Positions 29,661 through 40,797 are shown, counted from the first letter of the stretch. The stretch is 64,000 bases of DNA from Ancylobacter sp. TS-1 (GCF_009223885.1 NZ_CP045144.1:1-64000), one strand, 5' to 3'. Notes: generated by a model not told the origin, from the sequence alone. Numbers and translations are program-made.

Positions 29661-29687
29661 TTGGCACTCGCTTTCGAAGAGTGCTAG
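29661..29687. promoter_or_regulatory. CIRCE element (HrcA operator)
   Basis: TTGGCACTC-N9-GAGTGCTAG, against the consensus TTAGCACTC-N9-GAGTGCTAA: two mismatches in 18 defined bases and the exact 9-bp spacer. It lies 72 bp before groES. Confidence 0.92.
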
Positions 29688-29706
29688 TAACCTGCCCAGC
29701 GCATAG

Positions 29707-31781
<2,075 letters not shown>

Positions 31782-31802
31782 GCCGGCGAGGCCGGCTTGT
31801 GT

Positions 31803-31858
31803 GGCGGCATGGACTTCTGAGGACGTCCATCCGCCCCTGCGGTTGGCTGAGTGCACAA
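31803..31858 (+). repeat. Copy 2 of the groEL 3'-end direct repeat
   Basis: Contains a vestigial groEL tail (GGMDF then stop) with no reading frame attached, and the same 3' flank. Between the copies lies a perfect 10-bp stem, ACAAGCCGGC-GAG-GCCGGCTTGT (31778-31800), which has no T-run. Confidence 0.85.
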
Positions 31859-31866
31859 ATATGCGA

Positions 31867-31897
31867 GGGCGCGGCGCGAGCCGCGCCCTTTGCTTTT
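31867..31897 (+). terminator. Rho-independent terminator of groESL
   Basis: GGGCGCGGC-GCGA-GCCGCGCCC followed by TTTGCTTTT, after the second repeat copy. It is the first hairpin past groEL with a usable T-rich run. Confidence 0.85.
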
Positions 31898-31909
31898 GAG
31901 CCCAGCGGC

Positions 31910-31940
31910 GTCATCCCCGGGCTTGACCCGGGGATCCACG
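31910..31940. repeat. Dispersed intergenic palindromic repeat
   Basis: GTCATCCCCGGGCTTGACCCGGGGATCCACG; the core CCCCGGGCTTGACCCGGGG is an imperfect palindrome. The same unit occurs at 47055 and, in inverted orientation, near 48530. The rest of the gap up to rnhB (to 32113) shows no gene. Confidence 0.8.
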
Positions 31941-32113
31941 ACTTGGGGCTACCTCTTGGGCTGCCGCTTGGGGCTGCCGCGTGAAGGCATGGATGGCCAC
32001 GCCGCGCGCCATCTACTGCCCTGCCAAGCGCGGTTGCGTCCGGGCGTCCGGGGCGGCATTTTCCGGCCGGCGCCGGGGATCGGCGCCGCGAGTCGATTCC
32101 GGGAACCGCTGCC

Positions 32114-32743
32114 ATGGCCGTCAGACGCACCAAGCCGGATTTCGCGCTGGAACGCGCCGCCTGGAAGGCCGGCGACGTGCCGGTGGCCGGTGTCGACGAG
32201 GTGGGGCGCGGGCCGTGGGCGGGCCCCGTGGTCGCCTGCGCGGTGGTGCTGGATCCGGCGCGCGTGCCGGACGGGCTCGACGATTCCAAGCGCCTGTCGG
32301 CCGCGCAGCGCGAGCGGCTGTTCGAGGCCATCTGCGCCACGGCGGAGGTCTCGCTGGCCTTCGCGCCGCCGGCGCGTATCGACGGGCACAATATCCGGCA
32401 GGCGACGCTGTGGGCGCTCTCGCGCGCCGTCGCCGGGCTGCCGAAGGCGCCGCGCCTCGTGCTGGTGGACGGAAACGACGTGCCGCCGGTGCCGTGCGCG
32501 GCACGCACCATCGTCGGCGGCGACGGCCTCGTCGCGTCCATCGCGGCGGCCTCGATCGTCGCCAAGGTGACGCGCGACCGCCTGATGGCCTCGCTCGGCG
32601 CCGCCCATCCCGGCTACGGCTTCGAGCGTCACATGGGCTATGGCACGCCCGAGCATCAGGCGGCGCTGGCGCAGCTCGGCGTCTGTCGCCACCACCGCAC
32701 CTCCTTCGCGCCCATCCGCGCCCGGCTGGCGGCGGCGGAATAG
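32114..32743 (+). CDS. rnhB: Ribonuclease HII
   Basis: Cleaves RNA in RNA-DNA hybrids and starts ribonucleotide excision. The 209-residue protein carries the catalytic [13 protein letters not shown] at about 29-41, [15 protein letters not shown], the second aspartate in [10 protein letters not shown], and the Ser/Ala-rich [15 protein letters not shown] helix followed by [17 protein letters not shown]. All four metal-binding carboxylates appear present. It converges with cydB, with only about 20 bp between stops. Confidence 0.96.
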   Translation: MAVRRTKPDFALERAAWKAGDVPVAGVDEVGRGPWAGPVVACAVVLDPARVPDGLDDSKRLSAAQRERLFEAICATAEVSLAFAPPARIDGHNIRQATLWALSRAVAGLPKAPRLVLVDGNDVPPVPCAARTIVGGDGLVASIAAASIVAKVTRDRLMASLGAAHPGYGFERHMGYGTPEHQAALAQLGVCRHHRTSFAPIRARLAAAE

Positions 32744-32764
32744 GACGCGGCCCTCCTTTGAGGG

Positions 32765-33787
32765 CTAGTGGTAGCCCTCGCCCTCGCGGACCTTGCCGCG
32801 AAACAGCCAGTACACGAAGACGATGTAGCCGAGGATGATCGGCAGCAGGAACACCGTGCCGATCAGCATGAAGATCTGGCTGGCCGGCGCCGCCGCGGTC
32901 TCCCAGACGGTGAGCGTGGGCGGGATCAGATAGGGGAAGATCGAGATTCCGATGCCGAGATAGCCGAGCAGGAACAGCCCGATGACGCCGAAGAAGGGCA
33001 GGTGCTCATAGCCCTTCTCGAGCCAGCGCCAGACGCCATAGGCGAGCGCCAGCGTGATGAGCGGCACCGGCGCCAGATAGAACAGGTTGGGCGTGGTGAA
33101 CCAGCGTTCCGCGATACGCGGGAAGGCGATCGGCGTCCACAGGCTGACGATCGCCATGAACACCAGCACCGCCGGCAACAGCACCTTGGCGCGGGCGCGG
33201 GCGCGCTCGGCCGCCGCGCCCTCGGTCTTCATCACCAGCCACACGCTGCCGATCAGCGCATAGCCCGCCACCACGGCCACGCCGCAGACCAGCGCGAAGG
33301 GGGTCGCCCAGTCGAGCGGGCCGCCGGCAAAGGCGTTGTTCTCGACCTTGATCCCCTGCACGAAGCCGCCCAGCAGCACGCCCTGGAAGAAGGCCGCCAG
33401 CGTCGAGCCGCCGGCAAACGAGATGCTCCAGAGATAGCGGCTGGTGTCGGCGACGTGGCGGAACTCGAAGGCGACGCCGCGAAACACCAGCGCCAGCAGC
33501 ATGAAGATGACCGGCAGATAGAGCGCCGGCATCACGATGGAGTAGGCGAGGGGGAAGGCGACCAGCAGGCCGCCGCCGCCCAGCACCAGCCAGGTCTCGT
33601 TGCCGTCCCAGAAGGGGGCGACCGAGTTCATCATCTGGTCGCGCTCGCGGTCGTTCGCCGCGAAGGGGAACAGGATGCCCATGCCGAGGTCGAAGCCGTC
33701 CAGCACCACATACATGGCGATGGCGACGGCGAGCAGCAGCGACCAGATGACGGGCAGGTACCATTCCATGCCGACGGTGATGGCCAT
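32765..33787 (-). CDS. cydB: Cytochrome bd ubiquinol oxidase subunit II
   Basis: Second subunit of the cytochrome bd-type quinol oxidase, a high-affinity or stress-tolerant terminal oxidase that pumps no protons. The 340-residue protein has about nine helices with the family segments YVVLDGFDLGMGILFPF, DGNETWLVLGGGGLLVAFPLAY and FEFRH. The start could be 33787 or the ATG six codons later (MEWYLPV). It follows cydA by 3 bp. No cydX-like small frame is obvious downstream. Confidence 0.95.
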   Translation of the reverse strand: MAITVGMEWYLPVIWSLLLAVAIAMYVVLDGFDLGMGILFPFAANDRERDQMMNSVAPFWDGNETWLVLGGGGLLVAFPLAYSIVMPALYLPVIFMLLALVFRGVAFEFRHVADTSRYLWSISFAGGSTLAAFFQGVLLGGFVQGIKVENNAFAGGPLDWATPFALVCGVAVVAGYALIGSVWLVMKTEGAAAERARARAKVLLPAVLVFMAIVSLWTPIAFPRIAERWFTTPNLFYLAPVPLITLALAYGVWRWLEKGYEHLPFFGVIGLFLLGYLGIGISIFPYLIPPTLTVWETAAAPASQIFMLIGTVFLLPIILGYIVFVYWLFRGKVREGEGYH

Positions 33788-33790
33788 GGC

Positions 33791-35203
33791 TCATTCCTCC
33801 CGGGCGTTGATGGCGGCGCGCGTCGCCTTGTGGGCGGAGGCGAGCGGGCGGTTGGGAACGCCCTCGGGCGGGTCCAGCGCGGCGCCCTCCGGTCCCTTCG
33901 CGATCAGGCGGTTGATGTAGTAGATGCCGCCCGAGAACACGACGGCGTAGACCAGCACGAACAGCGCCAGCGAGGTCGCCAGCGCCCAGCCGGCGACGGG
34001 GGAGATGGCGTCCTCGGTGCGCAGCACGCCATAGATCACATAGGGCTGCCGGCCCACCTCGGTGACGAACCAGCCCGCCAGGATGGTGACGAAGCCGATC
34101 GGCCAGATGTGCTGGAGCGGGGCGAGATACCAGTCGGTCTCGAACAGCCGGCGCCGCCACAGCAGGAAGGCGCCGAGCCAGCCGACCGCGATCATCAGGA
34201 GGCCGAGCCCGACCATGATGCGGAAGGCGAAGAAGGGAATCGCGACCGGCGGCCGGTCCTCGCGCGCGAACTCCTTCAGCCCCTTGATCTTGCCGTCGAG
34301 GCTGTGGGTGAGGATGAGGCTGCCGAGATAGGGGATCTCGATCTGGTAGTCGTTGGTCTCCGTTTCCTCGTTGGGAATGGCGAACAGCACCAGCGGCACG
34401 CTGCCGCCGATATCCTCGCTGGAGCCCCAATGCGCCTCGATGGCCGCGATCTTCGCGGGCTGGTGCTCCAGCGTGTTGAGGCCGTGCGAGTCGCCGATGA
34501 AGGCCTGTACCGGCGCGAGGATGGCGATCAGCCCGATCGCCATACGCATCATGGTGCGCCCGTCCTCCGGGTAGCGCCCGGCATAGACGTAGCGGGCGCC
34601 GACCGCGAGCACGACGAAGGCGGTGGTGAGGTAGCAGGCCGTCACCATATGGGCGAAGCGATAGGGGAAGCTCGGGTTGAAGATGACGGTGAGCCAGTCG
34701 GTCGGGTGGGCGATGCCGTCGATCAGCTCATAGCCCGCCGGGGTCTGCATCCAGCTGTTGGCGGCGAGGATCCAGAAGGCCGACAGCGAGGTGCCGGCCG
34801 CCACCATCACGCAGGCGAAGACGTGCAGGCCGCGCGGCACCCGGTTCCAGCCGAAGAGCATGATGCCGAGGAAGGTCGCCTCCAGGAAGAAGGCAGTCAG
34901 CACCTCGTAGCCGATCAGCGGCCCGATCACGTTGCCGCCGACATGGGCGAAGCGGCTCCAGTTGGTGCCGAACTGGTAGGACAGCACGATGCCGGACACC
35001 ACGCCCATGGCGAAGGAGACGGCGAAGATCTTGGTGAAGAAGCGCGCGATGCGGTGATAGCGCTCGTGCCCGGTGGCGATCCACAGCACTTCCAGCGTCG
35101 CGATATAGGCCGCGAGCCCGATGGTGAAGCTCGGGAAAATGACGTGGAAGGACACGGTGAAGGCGAACTGGATGCGCGCCAGTAGGATCGGGTCGAATTC
35201 CAT
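33791..35203 (-). CDS. cydA: Cytochrome bd ubiquinol oxidase subunit I
   Basis: Contains the haem and quinol sites of the bd oxidase. The 470-residue protein begins MEFDPILLARIQFAFTVSFH, where H20 corresponds to the high-spin haem ligand. GDSHGLNTLEHQPAKIAAIEAHW is the quinol-loop start. The loop is short and the protein ends near residue 470, as in the cyanide-insensitive CioA type rather than the longer E. coli CydA. GAGGGGAGAG precedes the ATG at 35203. I saw no FNR box in the 120 bp upstream and no cydDC in the window. Confidence 0.95.
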   Translation of the reverse strand: MEFDPILLARIQFAFTVSFHVIFPSFTIGLAAYIATLEVLWIATGHERYHRIARFFTKIFAVSFAMGVVSGIVLSYQFGTNWSRFAHVGGNVIGPLIGYEVLTAFFLEATFLGIMLFGWNRVPRGLHVFACVMVAAGTSLSAFWILAANSWMQTPAGYELIDGIAHPTDWLTVIFNPSFPYRFAHMVTACYLTTAFVVLAVGARYVYAGRYPEDGRTMMRMAIGLIAILAPVQAFIGDSHGLNTLEHQPAKIAAIEAHWGSSEDIGGSVPLVLFAIPNEETETNDYQIEIPYLGSLILTHSLDGKIKGLKEFAREDRPPVAIPFFAFRIMVGLGLLMIAVGWLGAFLLWRRRLFETDWYLAPLQHIWPIGFVTILAGWFVTEVGRQPYVIYGVLRTEDAISPVAGWALATSLALFVLVYAVVFSGGIYYINRLIAKGPEGAALDPPEGVPNRPLASAHKATRAAINAREE

Positions 35204-35324
35204 CGCTCTCCCCTCTGCCGTCACCGCCGGCGAGGGGTGACGTGGCGTAGCCTATGCCGGGCAGGGCCAGTATGGAACGGTTCAATTGGTCCTATGCGAC
35301 ATGACGACCGCTCGCGGCATCGCG

Positions 35325-36233
35325 TCAGGGACGCGGCGGCAGACCGGCGAGCTTGGCCTCGATGGCGAGCATGTCGCGCCAGGCCATGCGCTTGCCGAGC
35401 GGCGTGCGCAGCAGATAGGCCGGGTGGAAGGTGGCGAGCGCGGGGATGACGCGGCTGCCGGTGTCGTAGTCCGACCACCGCCCGCGCGCCTTGGTGATGC
35501 CGTCGCGTATGCCGAGCAGGGTCTGCGCCGAGGGGCCGCCGAGACAGACCAGCACGTCGGGATTGGCGAGTTCGATCTGCCGCCGGATGAAGGGCAGGCA
35601 GATGGCGGTTTCCTGCGGCGTCGGCGTGCGGTTGCCCGGCGGGCGCCAGGGCACGACATTGGCGATATAGGCGTTCGTGCGGTCGATGCCGATGGCGGCC
35701 AGCATGCGGTCGAGCAGCTTGCCCGAGCGCCCGACGAAGGGCTTGCCCTCGATGTCCTCGTCGCGGCCCGGCGCCTCGCCGACCAGCATCAGGCGCGCCT
35801 GCGGGTTGCCGTCGGCGAAGACGAGGCGCGTCGCCGTGTGCTTGAGCGGGCAGCCGTCAAAGCGTTCCAGCAGGGCGCGCAGCGTGTCGAGGTCCGGCGC
35901 CGAGGCGGCGGCCTCGCGCGCCTCGATTGCGGCGAGATCGGGCGGCGGCGGCGCCTCGTCCGGGGCAGCGGGCGTCGCCGGCGCGCGCGCGGCTGCCGGC
36001 GGTGCCATCGAAGCGGCGGGCCGCGAAGATTCGCGCGGGTTCTCCTGCGCGGGGCGTTCCGGCGCGCGCGCCGTGCGGGCCAAGGCGGCCTCGCGCTCGG
36101 CAGCGCTCTCGGTGAAACGGTCGACCGGCTCCTCGCCCAGCGCGACATCGACCCCCGCCTCCAGATGGAAGGCGAGGATCTCGGCCAGCGCGTCGCGCTC
36201 GCCAAATTCCGTGTCGCTAAGTGTCGAGGTCAT
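35325..36233 (-). CDS. Uracil-DNA glycosylase, family 4-like
   Basis: A 302-residue member of the family-4/5 uracil-DNA glycosylase group that removes uracil from DNA. The catalytic [31 protein letters not shown] segment (about 165-195) and [21 protein letters not shown] are clear. An Ala/Pro-rich N-terminal ~110 residues precedes it. Classical family-4 enzymes bind [4Fe-4S] through a CxxC near the start of the domain; here only [10 protein letters not shown] is present, so the cluster may be absent or altered. I start at the ATG at 36233 ([16 protein letters not shown]). Divergent from the ETF-QO gene. Confidence 0.88.
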   Translation of the reverse strand: MTSTLSDTEFGERDALAEILAFHLEAGVDVALGEEPVDRFTESAAEREAALARTARAPERPAQENPRESSRPAASMAPPAAARAPATPAAPDEAPPPPDLAAIEAREAAASAPDLDTLRALLERFDGCPLKHTATRLVFADGNPQARLMLVGEAPGRDEDIEGKPFVGRSGKLLDRMLAAIGIDRTNAYIANVVPWRPPGNRTPTPQETAICLPFIRRQIELANPDVLVCLGGPSAQTLLGIRDGITKARGRWSDYDTGSRVIPALATFHPAYLLRTPLGKRMAWRDMLAIEAKLAGLPPRP

Positions 36234-36344
36234 CAGGCGCATTCTTCCCGGCGAAGGGGCGATCCTATCCGTCGCGGGGAGAGTTGTCAGGTCGGGGCAA
36301 GCGTGGAAGAAGTCCAATCAGCACGTTGCGGCGGAGGTTGAGTG

Positions 36345-38012
36345 ATGGACGCGGCGGAACTGCCGGAACGCGAGGCCATGGAATTCGACGTCGTGGTCGT
36401 CGGCGCGGGACCGGCCGGCCTCGCGGCGGCGATCCGGCTCAAGCAGCTCGACGAGAATCTCGCCGTCGTGGTGGTCGAGAAGGGCTCGGAGGTCGGCGCG
36501 CATATTCTCTCCGGCGCGGTCATCGACCCCATAGGGCTCGACCGGCTGTTCCCCGACTGGAGGCAGGAGGCGGACGCGCCGCTGAAGACCCCCGTCACCG
36601 ACGACCGCTTCTATTTCCTCGGGCCGGCGGGCGCGCTGCGGCTGCCGAATGCGCTGCTGCCGCCGCTGATGGGCAATCACGGTGCCTATATCGGCTCGCT
36701 CGGCAATGTCTGCCGCTGGCTGGCGGCGAAGGCCGAGGCGCTTGGCGTCGAGATCTATCCCGGCTTCGCCGCGAGCGAGGTTCTCTTCGAGGACGGCGCG
36801 GTCGTCGGCATCGCCACCGGCGACATGGGGATAGGCCGCGACGGCGAGATGACCGACCGCTACACGCGCGGCATGGAGCTTCGCGCGAAATACACGCTGT
36901 TCGCCGAGGGCGCGCGCGGCCAGCTCACCCGGCAGCTCATCGCCCGCTACGGGCTCGGCGAGGGGCGCGAGCCGCAGAAATTCGGCATCGGGCTCAAGGA
37001 ATTGTGGACGGTGTCGGCCGAGCAGCACCGGCCGGGACTGGTGCAGCATTCCTTCGGCTGGCCGCTGGATTCCGCCACCGGCGGCGGCTCGTTCCTCTAC
37101 CACATGGAGGACCGGCAGGTGATGGTGGGCTTCGTCGTCCACCTCAACTACGCCAACCCGCATCTGTCGCCCTTCGAGGAGTTCCAGCGCTTCAAGACCC
37201 ACCCGCTGGTGCGCCCCACGCTGGAGGGCGGCAAGCGCATCTCCTATGGCGCGCGCGCCATCACCGAGGGCGGCTTCCAGTCGGTGCCGAAGCTGGTCTT
37301 CCCCGGCGGCGCGCTGGTTGGCTGCGCGGCGGGCTTCGTCAATGTGCCGCGCATCAAGGGCAGCCACAACGCGGTGCTTTCCGGCATGCTCGCTGCCGAG
37401 GACGTGGCGGGCGCGCTGGCCGCCGGCCGCCAGCACGACGTGCTGGAAGGCTACGAGGCCGGCTGGCGCGGCTCGGACATCGGGCGCGACCTGTGGAAGG
37501 TGCGCAACGCCAAGCCGCTGTGGTCCAAGTTCGGTACCTATCTGGGCATCGCGCTCGGCGGGCTCGACATGTGGACCAACACTCTGCTCGGCTTCTCGCT
37601 GTTCGGCACGCTGAAGCACGGCAAGCCCGACCACGCCACGCTGAAGCCGGTGGCGGAGACGAAGCCGATCGCCTACCCCAAGCCCGATGGCGTCGTTTCC
37701 TTCGACCGGCTCTCCTCGGTGTTCCTGTCGAACACCAATCACGAGGAGGACCAGCCCATTCACCTGAAGGTGGCGGACCCCGCCCTGCAGAAAGCCTCCG
37801 AGCACGACGTCTATGGCGGCCCGTCCGCCCGCTACTGCCCGGCGGGCGTCTATGAATGGGTGGAGGCGGATGGAAACGGTGCGGGCGCGCGCTATGTGAT
37901 CAACGCGCAGAACTGCGTGCACTGCAAGACCTGCGACATCAAGGACCCCAACCAGAACATCACCTGGGTGGCGCCCGAGGGCGGCGGCGGACCGAACTAC
38001 CCCAATATGTGA
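36345..38012 (+). CDS. Electron-transfer flavoprotein:ubiquinone oxidoreductase
   Basis: A membrane-associated FAD/[4Fe-4S] enzyme that passes electrons from ETF, and thus from fatty- and amino-acid dehydrogenases, to ubiquinone. The 555-residue protein has the FAD Rossmann motif VVVVGAGPAGLAAAIRL near the N-terminus, GCAAGFVNVPRIKGSHNAVLSGMLAAE, and the cluster motif CPAGVYEW ... NAQNCVHCKTCDIKDPNQNITWVAPEGGGGPNYPNM at the C-terminus. Length fits the family. The ATG at 36345 is used; a GTG at 36342 overlaps it. ETF itself is not in the window. Confidence 0.96.
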   Translation: MDAAELPEREAMEFDVVVVGAGPAGLAAAIRLKQLDENLAVVVVEKGSEVGAHILSGAVIDPIGLDRLFPDWRQEADAPLKTPVTDDRFYFLGPAGALRLPNALLPPLMGNHGAYIGSLGNVCRWLAAKAEALGVEIYPGFAASEVLFEDGAVVGIATGDMGIGRDGEMTDRYTRGMELRAKYTLFAEGARGQLTRQLIARYGLGEGREPQKFGIGLKELWTVSAEQHRPGLVQHSFGWPLDSATGGGSFLYHMEDRQVMVGFVVHLNYANPHLSPFEEFQRFKTHPLVRPTLEGGKRISYGARAITEGGFQSVPKLVFPGGALVGCAAGFVNVPRIKGSHNAVLSGMLAAEDVAGALAAGRQHDVLEGYEAGWRGSDIGRDLWKVRNAKPLWSKFGTYLGIALGGLDMWTNTLLGFSLFGTLKHGKPDHATLKPVAETKPIAYPKPDGVVSFDRLSSVFLSNTNHEEDQPIHLKVADPALQKASEHDVYGGPSARYCPAGVYEWVEADGNGAGARYVINAQNCVHCKTCDIKDPNQNITWVAPEGGGGPNYPNM

Positions 38013-38019
38013 GGCGCGC

Positions 38020-39072
38020 ATGCTCTTCCGGCTTCTGGCGACCCTTCCGGCGGCGGCGCTCGCCGTCCTTCTCGCGGCGGACCCGGCGTCGGCGCAGCAG
38101 GGGCCGGACTACACGCCCTATCGCGAGGGGCTGTTCCTGCGCTACCTCAACGCCGTGCCCGGCGAGATCGACGGCGTGCCGCGCATCGGCCTCTCCCTTG
38201 GCGGGCGCACCCTGCGGGCCGAGATCGATTCCGGCTCGACCGGCATCGTCGTCGCCGCCGAATTCGTGCCCGGCTTCGAGCAGTTCCCCTCGCAGGGGCC
38301 GGCGAAGCTGACCTATACGAGTTCGGGCCGGGTGATGCTGGGCCAGTGGGTCGTGATGCCGGTGACGCTGAGCGGGCGCGAGGGCGCGAGCGTGACGACC
38401 GCCCCGCTGCCGGTGCTCGTCGTGACCGAGGTCCAGTGCCTCGACACCGCGCGAAGCTGCGCGCCGACCACCAGCCCGCGCAACATCGCCATGGTCGGCG
38501 TCGGCTTCGCCCGCGAGGGCGACCGCCAGAGCCAGAGCACCCCGGACAAGAACCCGCTGCTCAATGTCGCCGGCGGCGAGGGCCCGCGCCGGCAGGGCTA
38601 TGTGCTCACCCGCGAGGGGGTGCATGTGGGGCTCACCGCCGCCAATACGCGCGGCGTGTTCCGCTATCTCAAGCTGGAGCGCAACGCCGACGGCACCGAC
38701 TGGAAGCCGACGCCGGCCTGCATCTCGCTCAACGGAGCCACGCCGCCGGCCTGCGGCTCGGTGCTGGTCGATACCGGCGTGTCGGCGATGTTCATGACCG
38801 TGCCGCCCGGGCAGGCGGCAGGAGCGCAGCGTACATTGGCACCCGGCACGCTGGCACCCGGCACGCAGGTCGCGGTGAGTGTCGGGGCGGGCGAGGCGGC
38901 CTTTCCGCTCTACAGCTTCGCGGTCGGCGACGGCTCCCCGATGGCGCCGAGCGCCGTGCATCTGCGCGTGTCCGACCGGGCGGCCTTCGTGAACACCAGC
39001 TACCATCTGCTCAACGGCTTCGACGTGCTGTTCGACGGCGAGGGCGGCTATGTCGGGTTCCGGCCGAAATAG
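38020..39072 (+). CDS. Secreted pepsin-like (bilobed aspartic protease-fold) protein
   Basis: A 350-residue exported protein with a signal peptide (LLATLPAAALAVLLAADPASAQQ). I recognise no named bacterial family, but two half-sites resemble the pepsin family: LRAEIDSGSTGIVVA at about 68 (D-S-G-S-T) and SVLVDTGVSAMFM at about 250 (D-T-G), about 180 residues apart as expected for two lobes. The ending GFDVLFDGEGGYVGFRPK also resembles pepsin-family C-termini. A small in-frame repeat encodes TLAPG twice. Seven bases after the ETF-QO stop, so perhaps co-transcribed. Protease activity is inferred only from the motifs. Confidence 0.65.
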   Translation: MLFRLLATLPAAALAVLLAADPASAQQGPDYTPYREGLFLRYLNAVPGEIDGVPRIGLSLGGRTLRAEIDSGSTGIVVAAEFVPGFEQFPSQGPAKLTYTSSGRVMLGQWVVMPVTLSGREGASVTTAPLPVLVVTEVQCLDTARSCAPTTSPRNIAMVGVGFAREGDRQSQSTPDKNPLLNVAGGEGPRRQGYVLTREGVHVGLTAANTRGVFRYLKLERNADGTDWKPTPACISLNGATPPACGSVLVDTGVSAMFMTVPPGQAAGAQRTLAPGTLAPGTQVAVSVGAGEAAFPLYSFAVGDGSPMAPSAVHLRVSDRAAFVNTSYHLLNGFDVLFDGEGGYVGFRPK

Positions 39073-39105
39073 CGGGGCGGCGAGCATTGGCGCCTGGGGG
39101 ATCGA

Positions 39106-39999
39106 ATGGCCAGCGACATCGACGAACTGAGGCAACTCTTCGTGGGCCAGCCGCGCCCGACAAGCTGGGCGGAGCGGCGGCAGCGGATGGACGACATCTG
39201 CGCCATCGACCGGCCGCCCGATGACGTCGCGTTCACGCCTGTCGACCTTGAGGGGCTGCCGGCCGAATGGTCGCTGGCGCCGGGGAGCGACGCGACGCGC
39301 GTCCTGCTGTATTTCCACGGCGGCGGCTACTGCTCGGGCTCGATCCGCAGCCATCGGGCGATGGTGGGTGCCTTCGGCAGGCAGGCGGGCATCCGCACCC
39401 TCGCCATCGGCTACCGGCTGGCGCCGGAGCACCCCTATCCCGCCGCGCTCGACGACGCTCTCGCCGCCTGGCGTTTCCTGCGGGCGCAGGGCTATGCGGC
39501 GGAGGCCATCGCGATCGGCGGCGACAGCGCCGGCGGCAATCTGACGCTCGCCACGCTGATAGCCCTGCGCGAGGCAGGGGAGGAAATGCCTGCCGCCGCC
39601 TGGCTGGTCTCGCCCTGGACCGACCTGACGATGAGCGGCGCCACGCTTGACAGCAAAGCGGCGGTCGATCCGCTGATCAGCCGAGACTATCTCGCCGGGC
39701 TGGCGCAAGCCTTTCTGGCGGGGCGCGATGCGCGCGATCCGGCGGTCTCGCCGCTCTTCGCCGACCTTGCCGGACTGCCGCCGACGCTGGTCCAGGTGGG
39801 CTCCAGCGAGGGGCTGCTGGACGATGCGGTGAGCATTGCCCGCGCGCTCGGTGCCGCCGAGGTGCCGGTGGTGCTGGAGGTGTGGCCGCACATGATCCAT
39901 GCGTGGATGCTGTGGGCCGCCCGGCTTGCCGATGGGCGTGCCGGGCTTGTGCGCGCCGCCGGCTGGCTGCGCGCACAGTTCGCGCTCAGAACAGGCTGA
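39106..39999 (+). CDS. Alpha/beta hydrolase, hormone-sensitive-lipase family
   Basis: A 297-residue carboxylesterase-like enzyme. The HSL-type oxyanion motif HGGGYCSGS and the nucleophile elbow GGDSAGGN are clear; the rest of the triad is likely the Asp in SSEGLLDDAV and the His in WPHMIHAW near the C-terminus. YRLAPEHPYPAALDDALAAW is diagnostic of the family. No signal peptide. Short acyl esters are usual substrates. Its last 14 bp overlap the end of the convergent membrane-protein gene. Confidence 0.9.
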   Translation: MASDIDELRQLFVGQPRPTSWAERRQRMDDICAIDRPPDDVAFTPVDLEGLPAEWSLAPGSDATRVLLYFHGGGYCSGSIRSHRAMVGAFGRQAGIRTLAIGYRLAPEHPYPAALDDALAAWRFLRAQGYAAEAIAIGGDSAGGNLTLATLIALREAGEEMPAAAWLVSPWTDLTMSGATLDSKAAVDPLISRDYLAGLAQAFLAGRDARDPAVSPLFADLAGLPPTLVQVGSSEGLLDDAVSIARALGAAEVPVVLEVWPHMIHAWMLWAARLADGRAGLVRAAGWLRAQFALRTG

Positions 40000-40447
40000 A
40001 CACGAACACCGCGAGCAAGACGCCGGCGGCCCACAGGTCGGAGATCATCGCCACGTTCTCGCGCAGGCCCCGGTCCGGGCGCCGCATGTGGTTGAGGCCG
40101 GCGAGGCCGAGGAACAGGCCGCCGATGAAGGCGACCGGCAGCGCCCAGATCGAGAAGACGATCGACAGCAGGCCGGCGAGGCCGATGGAGACATTTGCGA
40201 AGCCAAGCTCCTGCACGATGACATGGGCATGCGGCGCCTCGACGCCGAGGATGGTCTTCAGCGTGAAGCCGGGCTTGAGGATCTGCGAGACGCCGGCCAG
40301 CAGCAGCCGCACGCCGACCGCCCAGAAGGCGAACCATTTGGTGGCGGCGACGACGAAGCCGCCAAGGCTGGTGATGCTGCCGAACTCGGCGCCGATGCTG
40401 ATGACCGGCGCCACCACCATCGTCAGCACAATAAGCGCGTAGTACAT
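39986..40447 (-). CDS. DUF6790-like four-helix membrane protein
   Basis: A 153-residue integral membrane protein with about four hydrophobic segments, including LIVLTMVVAPVISIGAEFG, WFAFWAVGVRLLLAGVSQIL, IGLAGLLSIVFSIWALPVAFIGGLFLGLAGL and AAGVLLAVFVFSLF. The PHAHVIVQELGFANVSIG loop is typical of a conserved uncharacterised family (I believe DUF6790). GGGGGATTCG precedes the ATG. It overlaps the 3' end of the esterase gene by 14 bp, tail to tail. Function unknown. Confidence 0.75.
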   Translation of the reverse strand: MYYALIVLTMVVAPVISIGAEFGSITSLGGFVVAATKWFAFWAVGVRLLLAGVSQILKPGFTLKTILGVEAPHAHVIVQELGFANVSIGLAGLLSIVFSIWALPVAFIGGLFLGLAGLNHMRRPDRGLRENVAMISDLWAAGVLLAVFVFSLF

Positions 40448-40797
40448 CGAATCCCCCTGCCGCCGGTCTGCCAGCCATCGCGGAAGTGTGACGACGGCGC
40501 GCGGGCGAAGTCAACGAAGGTACGAGACCCGTCCCGCCCGCAATCGCGCGGGTGCCCGTTACCTCCCGCGTTGCGGCCGGCCGGAGAGCGTTCCCCGGGA
40601 CGACGACACGGGCGGATTGAAAACGCAGGCGAATCCCGTGAATGCGGCGCGCGTGCGGGCGGCCGGACCGCCAACCCGCGCAAAGCGGCGCGGCATGCGG
40701 CATTGCGCGCCGTCATCGAACTGTAATGTCACCTTCATCCACTCGTCACGGCGCGCCGTTAACCCAAGCCGGTCTTCAACAGCCGGCAGGAGTTCCG
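40448..40797. other. Intergenic region upstream of phnCDE
   Basis: About 350 bp with no credible gene. It contains a candidate Pho box near its right end and must hold the promoters of phnC and of the divergent membrane-protein gene. Confidence 0.5.
40721..40738 (+). promoter_or_regulatory. Candidate Pho box upstream of phnC
   Basis: CTGTAAT-GTCA-CCTTCAT resembles the PhoB direct repeat CTGTCAT-N4-CTGTCAT (6 of 7 and 5 of 7 matches), 60 bp before phnC. phnCDE is a classical PhoB target in rhizobia. Confidence 0.5.

Noticed and set aside
35204..35324. An FNR box upstream of cydA
   Set aside because: No TTGAY-N4-RTCAA match is present in the upstream interval; GGTTCAATTGG is not one.
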